A stretch of DNA of 64,000 nucleotides from the NCBI GenBank assembly GCA_009694135.1, contig SHVS01000002.1:39067-103066 (forward strand), in the 5' to 3' direction. The stretch comes from Alphaproteobacteria bacterium (GTDB taxonomy: Bacteria; Pseudomonadota; Alphaproteobacteria; UBA6615). Below the pieces are notes generated by a model. The model did not search any database. It was given only the letters and a program-made list of their open reading frames with translations, and was not told where the DNA came from. The position numbers and the translations under genes are program-made. Shown here in pieces: positions 47,997-59,921 of the stretch (the first letter of the stretch is position 1; each line of letters opens with the position of its first letter).

Positions 47997-49252
47997 GCCA
48001 GCATCCCGCCGATCGAGTCATAACGCGCGACCCGGCTCAAAGGCCCGACGGCGGCAAAGCAGGGCTTGAGCGCCAACAGCCGCCCCACCGCCGCGCGCAC
48101 ACGGGTGAGATCGGCTGCCTCGACATCGGCGATCAGCTCGGCGAGCGGCAATACGCGGCCGAACACCAACAAATGCTGGGCCAGCTGCTCGCAGCGCGCG
48201 CTGGTCGATTCGAGACCCATCAACATGCCGGCCTTGATCTGCGCCCGCGAGCGCGCGACCTCTTCCTCGGTCAGCGTCGCCTCGACCCGCTTAAGTTCGC
48301 CGCAGATCAGCTCGATTACCTGCTCGGCTTCCTTTTCGCCGGTCCCGGCATAGACCCCAAACAGCCCGTTGTCGCGAAACGACGCCGCGAAGCTGTGAAT
48401 CGAATAGGCCAAGCCGCGCCGCTCGCGCACTTCTTGGAACAGGCGCGAGGACATGCCGCCGCCGAGCAGGTTCGAGAGCACCGCATGGGCGAAATATTCG
48501 GGGTCCTCGTAGGCGACGCCCGGCAGGCCCAGAATCATATGCACCTGTTCGAGGTCGCGCTCCTCGCGCTTGTCGCCCGAACAATAGGCCGCGCCGTTGT
48601 GGTGCTGGTTGCGCCCCGGCGCCATGCCGGAGAAATACGTGTTGGCGAGCGCGACAAGCTGCTCATGCGCGACCGCCCCGGCGGCGACCAAAACCATGTC
48701 GCCGGCCAAGTAATGCTCCTGCTTGTAGGAGGCGATCTGCGCGCGCGGCATTTTCGCGACGATCTTGGCGTCGCCCAAAACCGGACGGCCGAGCGGCTGG
48801 CCGGCGTAAGCGACCGCCTGAATGTGGTCGAACACGATGTCGTCGGGCGTGTCCTCGGCCTGGCCGATTTCCTGCAAGACAACGGCACGCTCGCGCTTGA
48901 GCTCTTCCTCGTCAAACACCGAGTTCTGCAAAATGTCGGCGAGCAGATCGATCGCCAGCGCCAGATCGCCCTTCAGCACTTTGCCGTAATAGGCGGTCTG
49001 CTCGCGCCCAGTATAGGCGTTGAGATGTCCGCCAACCGCCTCGATCTCCTCGGCGATCGCCTGCGCGCTGCGCCGTTCGGTGCCCTTGAACAGCATGTGT
49101 TCGAGCAAATGCGCGACGCCTTGGGCGCTTTCCGGCTCGCTGCGCGTGCCGACGTCGATCCAGACGCCGACCGACACGCTTTCGATCCCATCCATCGGGT
49201 CGCTCACAACCCTGAGCCCATTGGGCAGCAGGCTGACGCGCACGTTTCTCAT
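47993..49252 (-). CDS. M16 family peptidase (mitochondrial-processing-peptidase-like)
   Basis: GVAHLLEHMLFKGTERRSAQAIAEEIEAVGGHLNAYTGREQTAYY. Confidence 0.95.
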   Translation of the reverse strand: MRNVRVSLLPNGLRVVSDPMDGIESVSVGVWIDVGTRSEPESAQGVAHLLEHMLFKGTERRSAQAIAEEIEAVGGHLNAYTGREQTAYYGKVLKGDLALAIDLLADILQNSVFDEEELKRERAVVLQEIGQAEDTPDDIVFDHIQAVAYAGQPLGRPVLGDAKIVAKMPRAQIASYKQEHYLAGDMVLVAAGAVAHEQLVALANTYFSGMAPGRNQHHNGAAYCSGDKREERDLEQVHMILGLPGVAYEDPEYFAHAVLSNLLGGGMSSRLFQEVRERRGLAYSIHSFAASFRDNGLFGVYAGTGEKEAEQVIELICGELKRVEATLTEEEVARSRAQIKAGMLMGLESTSARCEQLAQHLLVFGRVLPLAELIADVEAADLTRVRAAVGRLLALKPCFAAVGPLSRVARYDSIGGMLA

Positions 49253-50643
49253 GCCGCCGCCCGCCGCGCGTGGCTGCGCAGAAAACTCCGCAAGGCCGAT
49301 AAATCCTTGCCCATTTCGGTTAAGCGCTCCTTGCGTTGCAAGAGGTCGGCCAGTCGACCGGGCAGGTCCGGATGCCGCTTGGTGGCGCGAGTCACCGCGT
49401 CGGGAAACTTGGCCGGATGCGCGGTCGCCAGCACGACCGTCGGGCTGTGCTGATCGCGCGCCGTGGCGCGCGCGGCGGCGACCGCGACCGCCGTGTGCGG
49501 GTCGATCAATTCGCCGCTTTCGGCCAGCACGCTTTGCATCGTTTGCAGCGTCGCGGCATCGTCAACGGCATGCGCCGCGAACAGTCTCTTAAGCTCAGCG
49601 TGCGCTTCCTTGCCGAGCGCCAACTTCCCGGTCTTACGGAATTCGTCCATCTGACTCCGCACCTCTTCGCCCGAGCGGCCGAACAGCTCGAACAGCAAAC
49701 GCTCCAGATTGGATGGCGCCTGAATGTCCATGCTCGGCGACAGCGTCGGCGTGACGGCGCGGCGCTCGAGCGTTCCGGTTGCGATTAGCCGCGCGAGCGC
49801 ATCGTTGCTGTTGGCGCCGATGGTCACTTGCGCGACCGGCAGGCCGAGCCAGCGCGCCGCCGCGGCCGCATAGGAATTGCCGAAATTTCCGGTCGGCACG
49901 GCGAAGGACACCGGCCCGCCGAGCGCCGAAATGGCGAAGGCGTAAAAGGCGATCTGCGCCGCGATCCGCGCCCAATTGATCGAGTTGACCGCCGACAGGC
50001 TGAGCTCGCGTTTGAGCGCGGCGTCGGCGAACAGCGCCTTCACCATGTCCTGACAGTCGTCGAAGGTGCCATCGACCGCGATCGCGTGCACGTTGTCGCC
50101 GGGGGCGGTGGTCATCTGCCGCCGCTGCACTTCCGACACCCGGCCTTTGGGAAAGAGGATGAAGGTGTCGATGCGCGCGCTGGTGCGGCAGGCCTCGATC
50201 GCGGCCGAGCCGGTGTCGCCGGAGGTCGCGCCGACGATCGTCAAATGCTCGCCGCGGCGCGTGAGCGCCCGGTCGAACAGCCGGCCGACGAGTTGCAGGG
50301 CGTAGTCCTTGAAGGCGAGCGTCGGCCCGTGGAACAGCTCCATCAGCCATAGATCGTGGTCGAGCTGCTTCAAAGGCGCGACCGCTTTATGGTCGAAGCC
50401 GGCATAAGAATCGGCCACCAGCCGCGTGAACTCCGGCACGGAAATTTCGTCGCCGATGAAGCGATGCATGGTCGCCGTCACGACGCTGGGATAATCCGCG
50501 CCGCGCAGCCGGTCGATGTCGGCCGCGTTCATGACCGGCCAATGCCCCGGCACATAGAGGCCACCGTCGCTGGCCAGCCCGGCGAGCAGCACTTCCTCGA
50601 AGCCCAGATCGGCCGCCTGGCCGCGCGTACTCTGATAACGCAA
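49249..50643 (-). CDS. thrC: Threonine synthase
   Basis: MRYQSTRGQAADLGFEEVLLAGLASDGGLYVP, HGPTLAFKDYALQLVGRLF, GATSGDTGSAAIEA. Confidence 0.96.
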   Translation of the reverse strand: MRYQSTRGQAADLGFEEVLLAGLASDGGLYVPGHWPVMNAADIDRLRGADYPSVVTATMHRFIGDEISVPEFTRLVADSYAGFDHKAVAPLKQLDHDLWLMELFHGPTLAFKDYALQLVGRLFDRALTRRGEHLTIVGATSGDTGSAAIEACRTSARIDTFILFPKGRVSEVQRRQMTTAPGDNVHAIAVDGTFDDCQDMVKALFADAALKRELSLSAVNSINWARIAAQIAFYAFAISALGGPVSFAVPTGNFGNSYAAAAARWLGLPVAQVTIGANSNDALARLIATGTLERRAVTPTLSPSMDIQAPSNLERLLFELFGRSGEEVRSQMDEFRKTGKLALGKEAHAELKRLFAAHAVDDAATLQTMQSVLAESGELIDPHTAVAVAAARATARDQHSPTVVLATAHPAKFPDAVTRATKRHPDLPGRLADLLQRKERLTEMGKDLSALRSFLRSHARRAAA

Positions 50644-51012
50644 CTCGGTTCACCCCTCAGTCGGACTGGACAGGCTAGACAAGCGGGCTAGGGGCGGCAA
50701 CCGCGCCTCGCACGCGCCGAATTATTCCTGTTTTCCACAACACCAAGCCCAATCGTCGGTGCAGGAACGCCGGACCGATCATCGGGCGCGCGGTCGGGGA
50801 AGAGTCCGTTATCCTCCGATGGAGAAAACACCCTTGATACCCCTCACTACCGCCGCGGCTGCGACTGGCCAAACTCTCAAGAAAGGGAAACAGCCTTTAT
50901 TCCTTAAAAAGAAAATTTTATACTCCCGTCCCAAGCCCTCCTTCGCCCGCAGCGAGCTTTGCAAGGGCCGTGGTGACGGTGCCGGCGCGGGGGGACTTCA
51001 AGGACGGGCAGG

Positions 51013-51882
51013 ATGCAGCGAGCACGGACACTAATGGCGGGGCTGGTGCTCTGGGCACAAGCCGCGTCGGCGCAGCAGGTAACTGAGTCCAAAATCACCT
51101 ACCCGAGCCCGCCGATGGGAGGGTCCATCGTGCAAATTCCGGCAGCCCTGCGGGTGCCGTCCGGTCGGGGGGAGCGGGTGCCCGCGGTGGTCGTGGTGCA
51201 TAGCTCGGGCGGCGTTGAAGACAGCAACAGGGGTTATATAGCCGCACTGAACGCCGCCGGCATCGCTACGCTCGAAGTGGACTATTTCACGCCGCGGGGC
51301 GTGGCTACTTTGACCCGACCCGGCACGACGCCCAAGCCGAGCTGGGGACAGACGATCCCTGACTCCTTAAGCGCATTATCCTTTCTCTCCCGGCAGCCCG
51401 CAATCGATCCGACCCGAATAGGCATCATGGGTTTCTCCTACGGCGGCGCTCAGGCTCTCCTCACCGCAAGCCTCAGGGCGGGGTGGCTGGCCCAGTCGCC
51501 GATCCGGTTCGCGGCCCATGCCGCTCTCTATCCCGGATGTTCGGCTTTCGCACCGGGAGGACCCGCCGCCTCGTTCCTGGCAGGACCGCTGGACGGCTCC
51601 CCTGTGCTGGTGCTGGCGGGAACGGCGGATGACTTCGACGAGCCTGATTCATGCGAGAAATTCATTGTCTCGCTTGCGGCGGCGGATCGCCCGCGATTCA
51701 GTCTGACGATGTATCCAAACGCGACACACGGCTGGGATAAGCCAAGCGCACCGCGCACCACCCGCGATCCGGACGCGCATCTCGGCAAGGGCGGCAGCGT
51801 GACCATCACGGCCAACTCCGCAGTGACCGAGCAATCGATCGCCACGACGGTCGCCTTCTTCCGCAGGGCGTTTAGGTTCTAG
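51013..51882 (+). CDS. Secreted dienelactone hydrolase family protein
   Basis: Signal peptide; alpha/beta hydrolase GFSYGGAQA nucleophile elbow; HGWDKP. Confidence 0.82.
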   Translation: MQRARTLMAGLVLWAQAASAQQVTESKITYPSPPMGGSIVQIPAALRVPSGRGERVPAVVVVHSSGGVEDSNRGYIAALNAAGIATLEVDYFTPRGVATLTRPGTTPKPSWGQTIPDSLSALSFLSRQPAIDPTRIGIMGFSYGGAQALLTASLRAGWLAQSPIRFAAHAALYPGCSAFAPGGPAASFLAGPLDGSPVLVLAGTADDFDEPDSCEKFIVSLAAADRPRFSLTMYPNATHGWDKPSAPRTTRDPDAHLGKGGSVTITANSAVTEQSIATTVAFFRRAFRF

Positions 51883-53381
51883 GTCAAATAGCGCGCCGTG
51901 ATATGGGCTTCGAAGGCGCGCGCATCCAGCGGGCGGCCAGTGGCGGCGGTCAGCATCTCGTCCGAGCTCATGAGCGAGGCGCGGCCATGCACCTCGGTCT
52001 TCAGCCAGCCGACCAGCGGGCTGAAATCGCCGCGCCCGAGGGCTTCCGGGATCTCGGGCCGCGCCTGCTTGGCGGCGGCGAACAACTGGGCGGCGGTCAT
52101 CGCGCCCAGGGTATAGGTCGGGAAGTAGCCGAAGCCGCCCGACGGCCAATGGATGTCTTGCAGACAGCCGAGGCGATCGTTCGGCGGCGCTAGGCCGAGC
52201 AGATCGCGCGACAGGTCATTCCAGGCGCCGGGCAGCTCGGCCAGGGTGAGCCGATCCTCGATCAGCGCCCGCTCCAGGCGATAGCGCAGGATGATGTGCG
52301 CCGGATAAGTGACCTCGTCCGATTCGACGCGGATGAAGCCCGGCTCGACCAGGGTGAGGAGCCGGTACAGGTTCTCCTCCGCCCACTCCGGCCCCTCGCC
52401 GTCAAAAGCCTGGCGCAGGACGGGCGCGGCAAAGCGCACGAATTCGCGCGAGCGGCAGGCCTGCATTTCCATCAGCAGCGACTGGCTTTCATGCACGCTC
52501 ATGCCGCGCGCCTCGCCCACCGGCTGATAGCGAAACTTCGCCGGCAGGTTCTGTTCATAAAGCGCATGGCCGGTTTCATGCAGCACGCCATAGAGGGCCG
52601 AGGTGAAATCCGCCTCGTCATAGCGGGTAGTGATGCGCACGTCGTCGCTGGCGCCGCCGCAGAACGGATGGTGGCTGACATCCAGCCGGCCACGTGTGAA
52701 ATCGAAGCCCATGGCTTCCATCATGCGCTGGCCGAGCGCCTTCTGTCGGTCGAGGGCGAAGGGGCCAGGCGGCAACACCGGGCGTCCGCGCTCGCGCTGG
52801 CGCTCCAGCACCGCCGGCAGCACGCGGCCAAGGAAACTGGCCAACTCGCCGAAAATCGCGTCGATGCGCTCGGCGCGCGCATTCGGCTCATAGCGGTCGA
52901 GCAGCGCGTCATAAGGCGAGACGCCCAGCACCTCGGCACGCGCGGCGGCGACCTCCTTGACCAACCGCAAAACTTCGCCCAGCGAGGGCAGTAACGCTTT
53001 CCAGTCGCTGTCCGCCCGCGCGCCGCGCCAGACCAGCTCGCAGGCCAGCGTCGCCTTGGCCTCGGCCATGACCAACTCATCGGGCACGGCGAGAGCGGTA
53101 AAGTGCCGGCGGCGCATCTCGCGCAGATTAGCGCTCCGCCATGTGTCGGCGGCGACTTGAGCATCGCTCGCGGCCGCGTCGAGCCAGTCGCCGATATGCC
53201 GGTCGGTCAACAGTTCGTGGCGCATCAGATGCAAGACCGACACTTGCTCGCCGCGCGCATCGGAAGCCCCCGGCGGCATGGTCGTGGCCGTGTCCCATTG
53301 CAGGATGCCGAGCGTATCGCCGAGCACGCCCAGGCGTGCGAACCGCTCCGTCAGACGGGCATAGGCGCTGCTCATCGTCAC
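51879..53381 (-). CDS. Carboxypeptidase M32
   Basis: HETGHALYEQNL (HExxH-like), MSVHESQSLLMEMQACRS, HPFCGGASDDVRITTRYDE. Confidence 0.95.
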   Translation of the reverse strand: MTMSSAYARLTERFARLGVLGDTLGILQWDTATTMPPGASDARGEQVSVLHLMRHELLTDRHIGDWLDAAASDAQVAADTWRSANLREMRRRHFTALAVPDELVMAEAKATLACELVWRGARADSDWKALLPSLGEVLRLVKEVAAARAEVLGVSPYDALLDRYEPNARAERIDAIFGELASFLGRVLPAVLERQRERGRPVLPPGPFALDRQKALGQRMMEAMGFDFTRGRLDVSHHPFCGGASDDVRITTRYDEADFTSALYGVLHETGHALYEQNLPAKFRYQPVGEARGMSVHESQSLLMEMQACRSREFVRFAAPVLRQAFDGEGPEWAEENLYRLLTLVEPGFIRVESDEVTYPAHIILRYRLERALIEDRLTLAELPGAWNDLSRDLLGLAPPNDRLGCLQDIHWPSGGFGYFPTYTLGAMTAAQLFAAAKQARPEIPEALGRGDFSPLVGWLKTEVHGRASLMSSDEMLTAATGRPLDARAFEAHITARYLT

Positions 53382-54112
53382 TCTCCCACGCGCGATCTCG
53401 GACGCCGATGATAAAGCACGAACATCACCGGCAAGGCGAGGGCAAGCGCGAGCCAGGTGAGAGCGTAATGCAAATGGTTGTCGGAGAGTTCGATCTCGAC
53501 CGGAGATGCGATCGGACCGCCCTGCACGCCTTGCGTCGCGACCAGGACATAGGGAGCGATTTCGCCCGGGGCGATGGCGGCGGCGCGCCCCATTTCGGCT
53601 GCGTCGAGACGGAACCAGGTGTTGCGCGCCGGATCATTGACCGGGGTGAACCAGCCGGGCGCTGTCGGCAGCCGCAGCACCCCAGTCACCATCACCTCGC
53701 CCGGCACCAGGCCCACGGCGCGGGTCGCCGAATCGAGCAGCGCCATCGGAACAAAGCCGCGATCGACCAGCACCACCCCGCGCCCATCCGACCGGCGCAG
53801 CGGCGTCACGATGTCCACCCCGGCCTCGCCGCGATGGCTACGGCCATAGACGCGCATTTCCTTGGCGTGCTCGAAGCGGCCGGTCGCCGTGGCCGGCTGA
53901 TAGTCGAGCGGCTGCCCCTCGCCCACGGCCGGGGCGGCAACCGGCGCGGCGCTGATGCGCGCGGTCAGGAGTTCGTATTGCGCCGCCTTCTCGGCCCGGC
54001 GCGCAAGCTGCCACACTCCCAGGGCGCACAGGACAACGAAGCAGAAGAGCGTGAATGCCGAAAGTGCGACGGACGGGCGACGGAACCCGCCCATGGGCTC
54101 AGCGGGGCGCAT
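53378..54112 (-). CDS. SURF1 family cytochrome oxidase biogenesis protein
   Basis: LCALGVWQLARRAEKAAQYELL, GRGVVLVDRGFVP, N- and C-terminal TM helices. Confidence 0.88.
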   Translation of the reverse strand: MRPAEPMGGFRRPSVALSAFTLFCFVVLCALGVWQLARRAEKAAQYELLTARISAAPVAAPAVGEGQPLDYQPATATGRFEHAKEMRVYGRSHRGEAGVDIVTPLRRSDGRGVVLVDRGFVPMALLDSATRAVGLVPGEVMVTGVLRLPTAPGWFTPVNDPARNTWFRLDAAEMGRAAAIAPGEIAPYVLVATQGVQGGPIASPVEIELSDNHLHYALTWLALALALPVMFVLYHRRPRSRVGE

Positions 54113-54476
54113 CCGGCGTCGACAGGACGTGGCGATAATGCTGCGCGATCATCCAGGCCTTGAGCGGCCGCATCAGCGCGATCGCGCCCGCGACCAGCAA
54201 GGGCGGCCACAGCAACATGTGCACCCAAATCGGCGGGCGGAAGATCATCTCCACCGCGGCCGCGCTCGGCAGCACAAAGGCGCTCAAAACAACGATGATA
54301 AAGAACGCCGGCCCGTCATCGGCGGCCAGCTTGGAGAAATCCAGATCGCACACCGTGCAGCGTTCCCGAATCGTAAGGAGCCCCTGATACAGGGGCCCCT
54401 CACCACAGCGTGGACATGCACAGCGTATTCCGGCCGCGCCGGTCGAAACCGTGCGGCCGGAATAATCGGGCTTCAT
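54099..54476 (-). CDS. DUF983 domain-containing protein
   Basis: CPRCGEGPLYQGLLTIRERCTVCDLDFSKLAADDGPAFFII; ATG overlaps the coxC stop. Confidence 0.9.
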   Translation of the reverse strand: MKPDYSGRTVSTGAAGIRCACPRCGEGPLYQGLLTIRERCTVCDLDFSKLAADDGPAFFIIVVLSAFVLPSAAAVEMIFRPPIWVHMLLWPPLLVAGAIALMRPLKAWMIAQHYRHVLSTPDAPR

Positions 54477-55348
54477 TCGATGCCGGCGGCAGCGCCCCAG
54501 TTCGAGCCCCACCAATAGATGCAGATGTAGAGGAACAGCCACACCACGTCGACGAAATGCCAGTACCAGGCCGCCGCCTCGAAGCCGAAGTGATGGTCGG
54601 GCTTGAAGTGGCCGGCGTTCAGGCGGAACCAGCAGACGATCAGGAAGATCGTGCCGATGATCACATGCGCGCCGTGAAACCCGGTCGCCATGAAGAACGT
54701 CGTCGGGTAGATGCCGCCGGTAAACTTGAAACTTGCGTGCGCGTATTCCCACGCTTGGACGCCGGTAAAGGACAAACCGAGAAGAACGGTGAACCCGAGC
54801 ATCCAGAGAGCATGGTCTTTCTTGCCCTCGACGATGTCATGGTGCGCCCAAGTGACGGTGAAGCCGGAGGTCAACAGCAACAGGGTGTTGAGCCACGGAA
54901 GATCAAGCGGATTAAAGGTGGTGATGCCCGTGGGCGGCCAAATGCCGCCGATCGACGCCGTCGGATAGAGCGAGGCATTGAAGAACGCCCAGAACCAGGC
55001 GACGAAGAACATGACTTCCGAGGCGATGAACAGCGCCATGCCGTAGCGCAGCCCGATCTGCACGACCGGGGTGTGATGCCCCTGGAAGGTCGCCTCGTTC
55101 ACGACGTCGCGCCACCAGACATACATCACATACAGCACGACCAGCAGGCCGGGCAGTATGCTCCAATAGCCAAGCGAGCGACCCAGCCCGCCCAGCACGG
55201 AGCCAAAGTCGCCCGGCGTCATCGAGACGACGGCTCCTAAAGCCATCAAAAAACCCCCGACCGCGCCGAGTATCGGCCACGGGCTGGGATCAACCAGGTG
55301 GTAAGGGTGCGGCGCGTGGTGCGAACCGGCCCCGTGCGGCTGTGCCAT
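54473..55348 (-). CDS. ctaE: Cytochrome c oxidase subunit III
   Basis: HPYHLVDPSPWPILGAVGGFLMALG, FFMATGFHGAHVIIGTIFLIVCW, WYWHFVDVVWLFLYICIYWWGS. Confidence 0.97.
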   Translation of the reverse strand: MAQPHGAGSHHAPHPYHLVDPSPWPILGAVGGFLMALGAVVSMTPGDFGSVLGGLGRSLGYWSILPGLLVVLYVMYVWWRDVVNEATFQGHHTPVVQIGLRYGMALFIASEVMFFVAWFWAFFNASLYPTASIGGIWPPTGITTFNPLDLPWLNTLLLLTSGFTVTWAHHDIVEGKKDHALWMLGFTVLLGLSFTGVQAWEYAHASFKFTGGIYPTTFFMATGFHGAHVIIGTIFLIVCWFRLNAGHFKPDHHFGFEAAAWYWHFVDVVWLFLYICIYWWGSNWGAAAGIE

Positions 55349-55410
55349 GGCGACTGCGTCCTCCTCTTGGCCTTTGGGTCCCAGTGTTTACTCGAAGTTC
55401 TCGCCTGACT

Positions 55411-56007
55411 CTAGCGAACCACGGCCGCTTGCAGCGGCCCCCCTGGTTGACGCAGGGCCGCAGCATCGCCTCGGTTCTTGGTATCGCGGAAAAACGTATA
55501 GCTGAGCGTGATCGTGGACACATCGTCCATCGTCCGCGCATCGGCGATCGATGGGTCGACGAAGAAAGTCACCGGCAGCACAGCGCTTTCGCCCGGAAGC
55601 AGCCGCTGTTCCGTGAAGCAGAAACATTCGATCTTGACGAAATAACGCCCGGCACGATCCGGCGTCACGTTAAAGGTCGCGGTGCCAACCAGTGGCTGGT
55701 CGGAAAGATTGGTCGCCCGGAAATAGGCGAGTTCCGTAACGCCGGCCTGGAGCGTGACTTCGCGGACGACGGGTTGGAAGCTCCAGGGCAGGTCGGGCGC
55801 GACGTCGCTATTGAAGCGCACCGTCACGCTGCGATCGGCCACCCGATCGGCTCCAACATCGGCCCGCTGGGTCGTGCCGCCCAGACCGGTCGCCCGACAA
55901 TACATGTCGTACAGCGGAACCGAGGCGAAGGCGAGGCCAAGCATCCCCGCCGCGATACCGGCGAAGACGAAGGAGGTGTTGCGATTACGCTTCGCGAGGT
56001 CGGTCAT
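55411..56007 (-). CDS. ctaG: Cytochrome c oxidase assembly protein CtaG (Cox11)
   Basis: VPLYDMYCRATGLGGTTQ, KIECFCFTEQRLLPGESAVLPVTFFVDP. Confidence 0.96.
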   Translation of the reverse strand: MTDLAKRNRNTSFVFAGIAAGMLGLAFASVPLYDMYCRATGLGGTTQRADVGADRVADRSVTVRFNSDVAPDLPWSFQPVVREVTLQAGVTELAYFRATNLSDQPLVGTATFNVTPDRAGRYFVKIECFCFTEQRLLPGESAVLPVTFFVDPSIADARTMDDVSTITLSYTFFRDTKNRGDAAALRQPGGPLQAAVVR

Positions 56008-56010
56008 CGC

Positions 56011-56154
56011 CTAGCCGCCCCCCATGCGAACCATGAAGGTCACATAGATCAGGACCACGACGGCCAGAAGAATGCCGCCAATGGCCCAGTTCTTAGCCCG
56101 TTGGCGACGCAACCGTTCGATTTCGGCGGGATTGGTCAAGGCGTCAACACTCAT
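56011..56154 (-). CDS. Small membrane protein of the cox cluster (CoxF-like), 47 aa
   Basis: MSVDALTNPAEIERLRRQRAKNWAIGGILLAVVVLIYVTFMVRMGGG between ctaB and ctaG. Confidence 0.75.
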   Translation of the reverse strand: MSVDALTNPAEIERLRRQRAKNWAIGGILLAVVVLIYVTFMVRMGGG

Positions 56155-57065
56155 ACGCTCACGCCGGGCCGCGCATCGATCAGCAGCAGCGCAAAAATCA
56201 AAAACAGATAGGCGATCGAATAGCCGAACAGCAGCTTCGCCGGACGCGGGTCGCTTCCGGCGCGCAGCACACCGACCGCGCCAATCACAAATACTGCGCT
56301 CAACCCCGCGGCCATCACGCCGTATAGCGCGCCAGCCGAGCCCAGCAGCCACGGCGAGACCGCGAGCGGAGCCAGGATCAGGGAATAGACCATGATCTCA
56401 CGGCGCGTCCGCTGCGGCCCGGCGACCACCGGCAGCATCGGGATGCCAGCGCGCGCATAATCTTCGCTCGCGTTCAGCGCCAGCGCCCAGAAATGCGGCG
56501 GCGTCCAGGCAAAGATGATCAGGAACATCACGAGCGGCAGGGGATCGAAGCCGCCGCCCGCGGCGACCCAGCCGATCACCGGCGGGAATGCGCCGGCCGC
56601 GCCGCCAATCACAATGTTCTGCGGCGTGCGGCACTTGAGCCAAATCGTATAGATGAAGACGTAGAAGCAGATCGCCGCCGCAAGCAACAGAGCGGCCGCC
56701 CAATTCGCAACCAAAAGCATCAGCACGACCGACCCGACGGCCAAGATCACGCCGAAAGACAGTGCCTCGTCCGGGCGCACGCGGCCACTCGGCAGCGGCC
56801 GGCCACGGGTGCGAAACATCAGCGCATCGACGTCGCGCTCGTACCACATATTGATCGCGCCGGCCGCCCCCGAACCAATGGCGATGCAAAGCACCGCCGC
56901 CAGCGCGAGGATCGGATGCGCCACGCCAGGCGCCACGAGAAAGCCAACCAAACCGGTGAACACGACGAGCGACATCACCCGCGGCTTGAGCAAGGCCGCG
57001 AAGTCGGAAACCGTGCTCCCGCCCGTTAAGGCGGGAGCATGGCCAATCGAGAGGATATCGCTCAC
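56151..57065 (-). CDS. ctaB: Protoheme IX farnesyltransferase (heme O synthase)
   Basis: INMWYERDVDALMFRTRGRPLPSGRV, FAWTPPHFWALALNASEDYARAGIPMLPV; GTG start. Confidence 0.96.
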   Translation of the reverse strand: MSDILSIGHAPALTGGSTVSDFAALLKPRVMSLVVFTGLVGFLVAPGVAHPILALAAVLCIAIGSGAAGAINMWYERDVDALMFRTRGRPLPSGRVRPDEALSFGVILAVGSVVLMLLVANWAAALLLAAAICFYVFIYTIWLKCRTPQNIVIGGAAGAFPPVIGWVAAGGGFDPLPLVMFLIIFAWTPPHFWALALNASEDYARAGIPMLPVVAGPQRTRREIMVYSLILAPLAVSPWLLGSAGALYGVMAAGLSAVFVIGAVGVLRAGSDPRPAKLLFGYSIAYLFLIFALLLIDARPGVSV

Positions 57066-57093
57066 GCGCGTGCTTCCGGTTCCGGGACGGGGC

Positions 57094-58710
<1,617 letters not shown>

Positions 58711-59565
58711 CTACTCCTTTGTCGCCGGCCGCGCCGGCTGGGCGTCGGCCAAATCTGCGGGCGTGTCTTGCGGGCGGGCGTCGCCGACCTTGCGCGGCTG
58801 CTGCTTCTGCACCCAGGCGGCGAAATCAGCCTTGGACACGATCTTGACTTCGATCGGCATGAAGCTATGCGCCTGTCCGCACAATTCCGAGCACTGGCCG
58901 TAATAGGTGCCAGTCTTCTTGACCCGATCGATCAGAAGCTGATTGGTGCGGCCGGGAGAACCGTCGATCTTGTTGAAGAACGCCGGCACGGCCCAGGAAT
59001 GGATCACGTCGGTGGCGGTCACCAGCACGCGGACGCGCGTGTCGACCGGCAACACGACCGGATTGTCGGTCGACAGCAGGCGAACCTGACCCTTCTCCAG
59101 CGGCGCGCCACCTTGGCCGGCCATATAGGCGTCGAAGGTGAAATTGCCGTTATCCGGATACTCGTAGCTCCAGTACCACTGGTGCCCAATCGCCTTGATC
59201 GTCAGCTCGGCGTCCTGCGTCTTGTCAAAAGCGTAGAGCAGGTTGATCGAGGGGATGGTGATGACCACCAGGATCGCCACCGGGATCACGGTCCAGAGAA
59301 CCTCGATCATGGTGTTGTGCGTGACCGTCGAGGGGTTGGGATTCCGGCTCGCCGCAAATTTCCACATCGTGTAAGCGAGCAGCACCATCACGAAAATCGC
59401 GATCGCGACGCTCAGGATCGTGACCGTGGTGTGAAAGCTGTTTGTCTGCTCGGCCAGCGCGTTGGCCGGATCCTGCATACCGATCCGCCAAGCCTCCGGC
59501 TGCGCCGCGAGCGCCGCCGGCGCGATTCCGAGCGCCACCAAAAAAGCGAGTATTCGCATATACAT
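58711..59565 (-). CDS. ctaC: Cytochrome c oxidase subunit II
   Basis: GHQWYWSYEYPD, DVIHSWAVPAFFNKIDGSPGRTNQ, YYGQCSELCGQAHSFMPIEVK. Confidence 0.97.
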   Translation of the reverse strand: MYMRILAFLVALGIAPAALAAQPEAWRIGMQDPANALAEQTNSFHTTVTILSVAIAIFVMVLLAYTMWKFAASRNPNPSTVTHNTMIEVLWTVIPVAILVVITIPSINLLYAFDKTQDAELTIKAIGHQWYWSYEYPDNGNFTFDAYMAGQGGAPLEKGQVRLLSTDNPVVLPVDTRVRVLVTATDVIHSWAVPAFFNKIDGSPGRTNQLLIDRVKKTGTYYGQCSELCGQAHSFMPIEVKIVSKADFAAWVQKQQPRKVGDARPQDTPADLADAQPARPATKE

Positions 59566-59921
59566 GGAGATCCAACCCCCGTCACTGCCCGGGCGCTTTG
59601 GGGCGCCGCGCGCGGGACAGACCCGCACGCAGCCCTCATGCGCCAATTCGCGGCGCGCGACACCATGCGACCGCCCCGACGGCAAGCCAGCAGGGCGGAC
59701 TCAGGGCGTTTCACGCCGCAGTTCCGTTGGCCAGACTCTGCCCTGCCCCGGTTGGCAACAAGGTGGCGCTTTGTCGCATCGCGGGTTGTCCGCCGGCCGC
59801 GAGCTCCGCGCTGACGCTGGCTTGCGTCGTCACCGTGACTTTCTCGTCCGCCCGCCCCATATTCGACCCGAAATATTGCGGCCGTAGCGATTGGGACGGT
59901 CGTTCAGCCCGGGAGCACGCC

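Noticed and set aside
47984-49453. 489-aa plus-strand ORF opposite the M16 peptidase
   Set aside because: Antisense shadow ORF with no protein-like motif
50690-51012. Possible tRNA or other structured RNA in the AT-rich gap between thrC and the dienelactone hydrolase
   Set aside because: No cloverleaf or T-loop consensus found; best explained as promoter region with an AT-rich stretch around 50900-50930
54375-54402. GGAGCCCCTGATACAGGGGCCCC hairpin as a terminator
   Set aside because: Lies inside the DUF983 coding sequence (CGEGPLYQGLL) and lacks a T-tract
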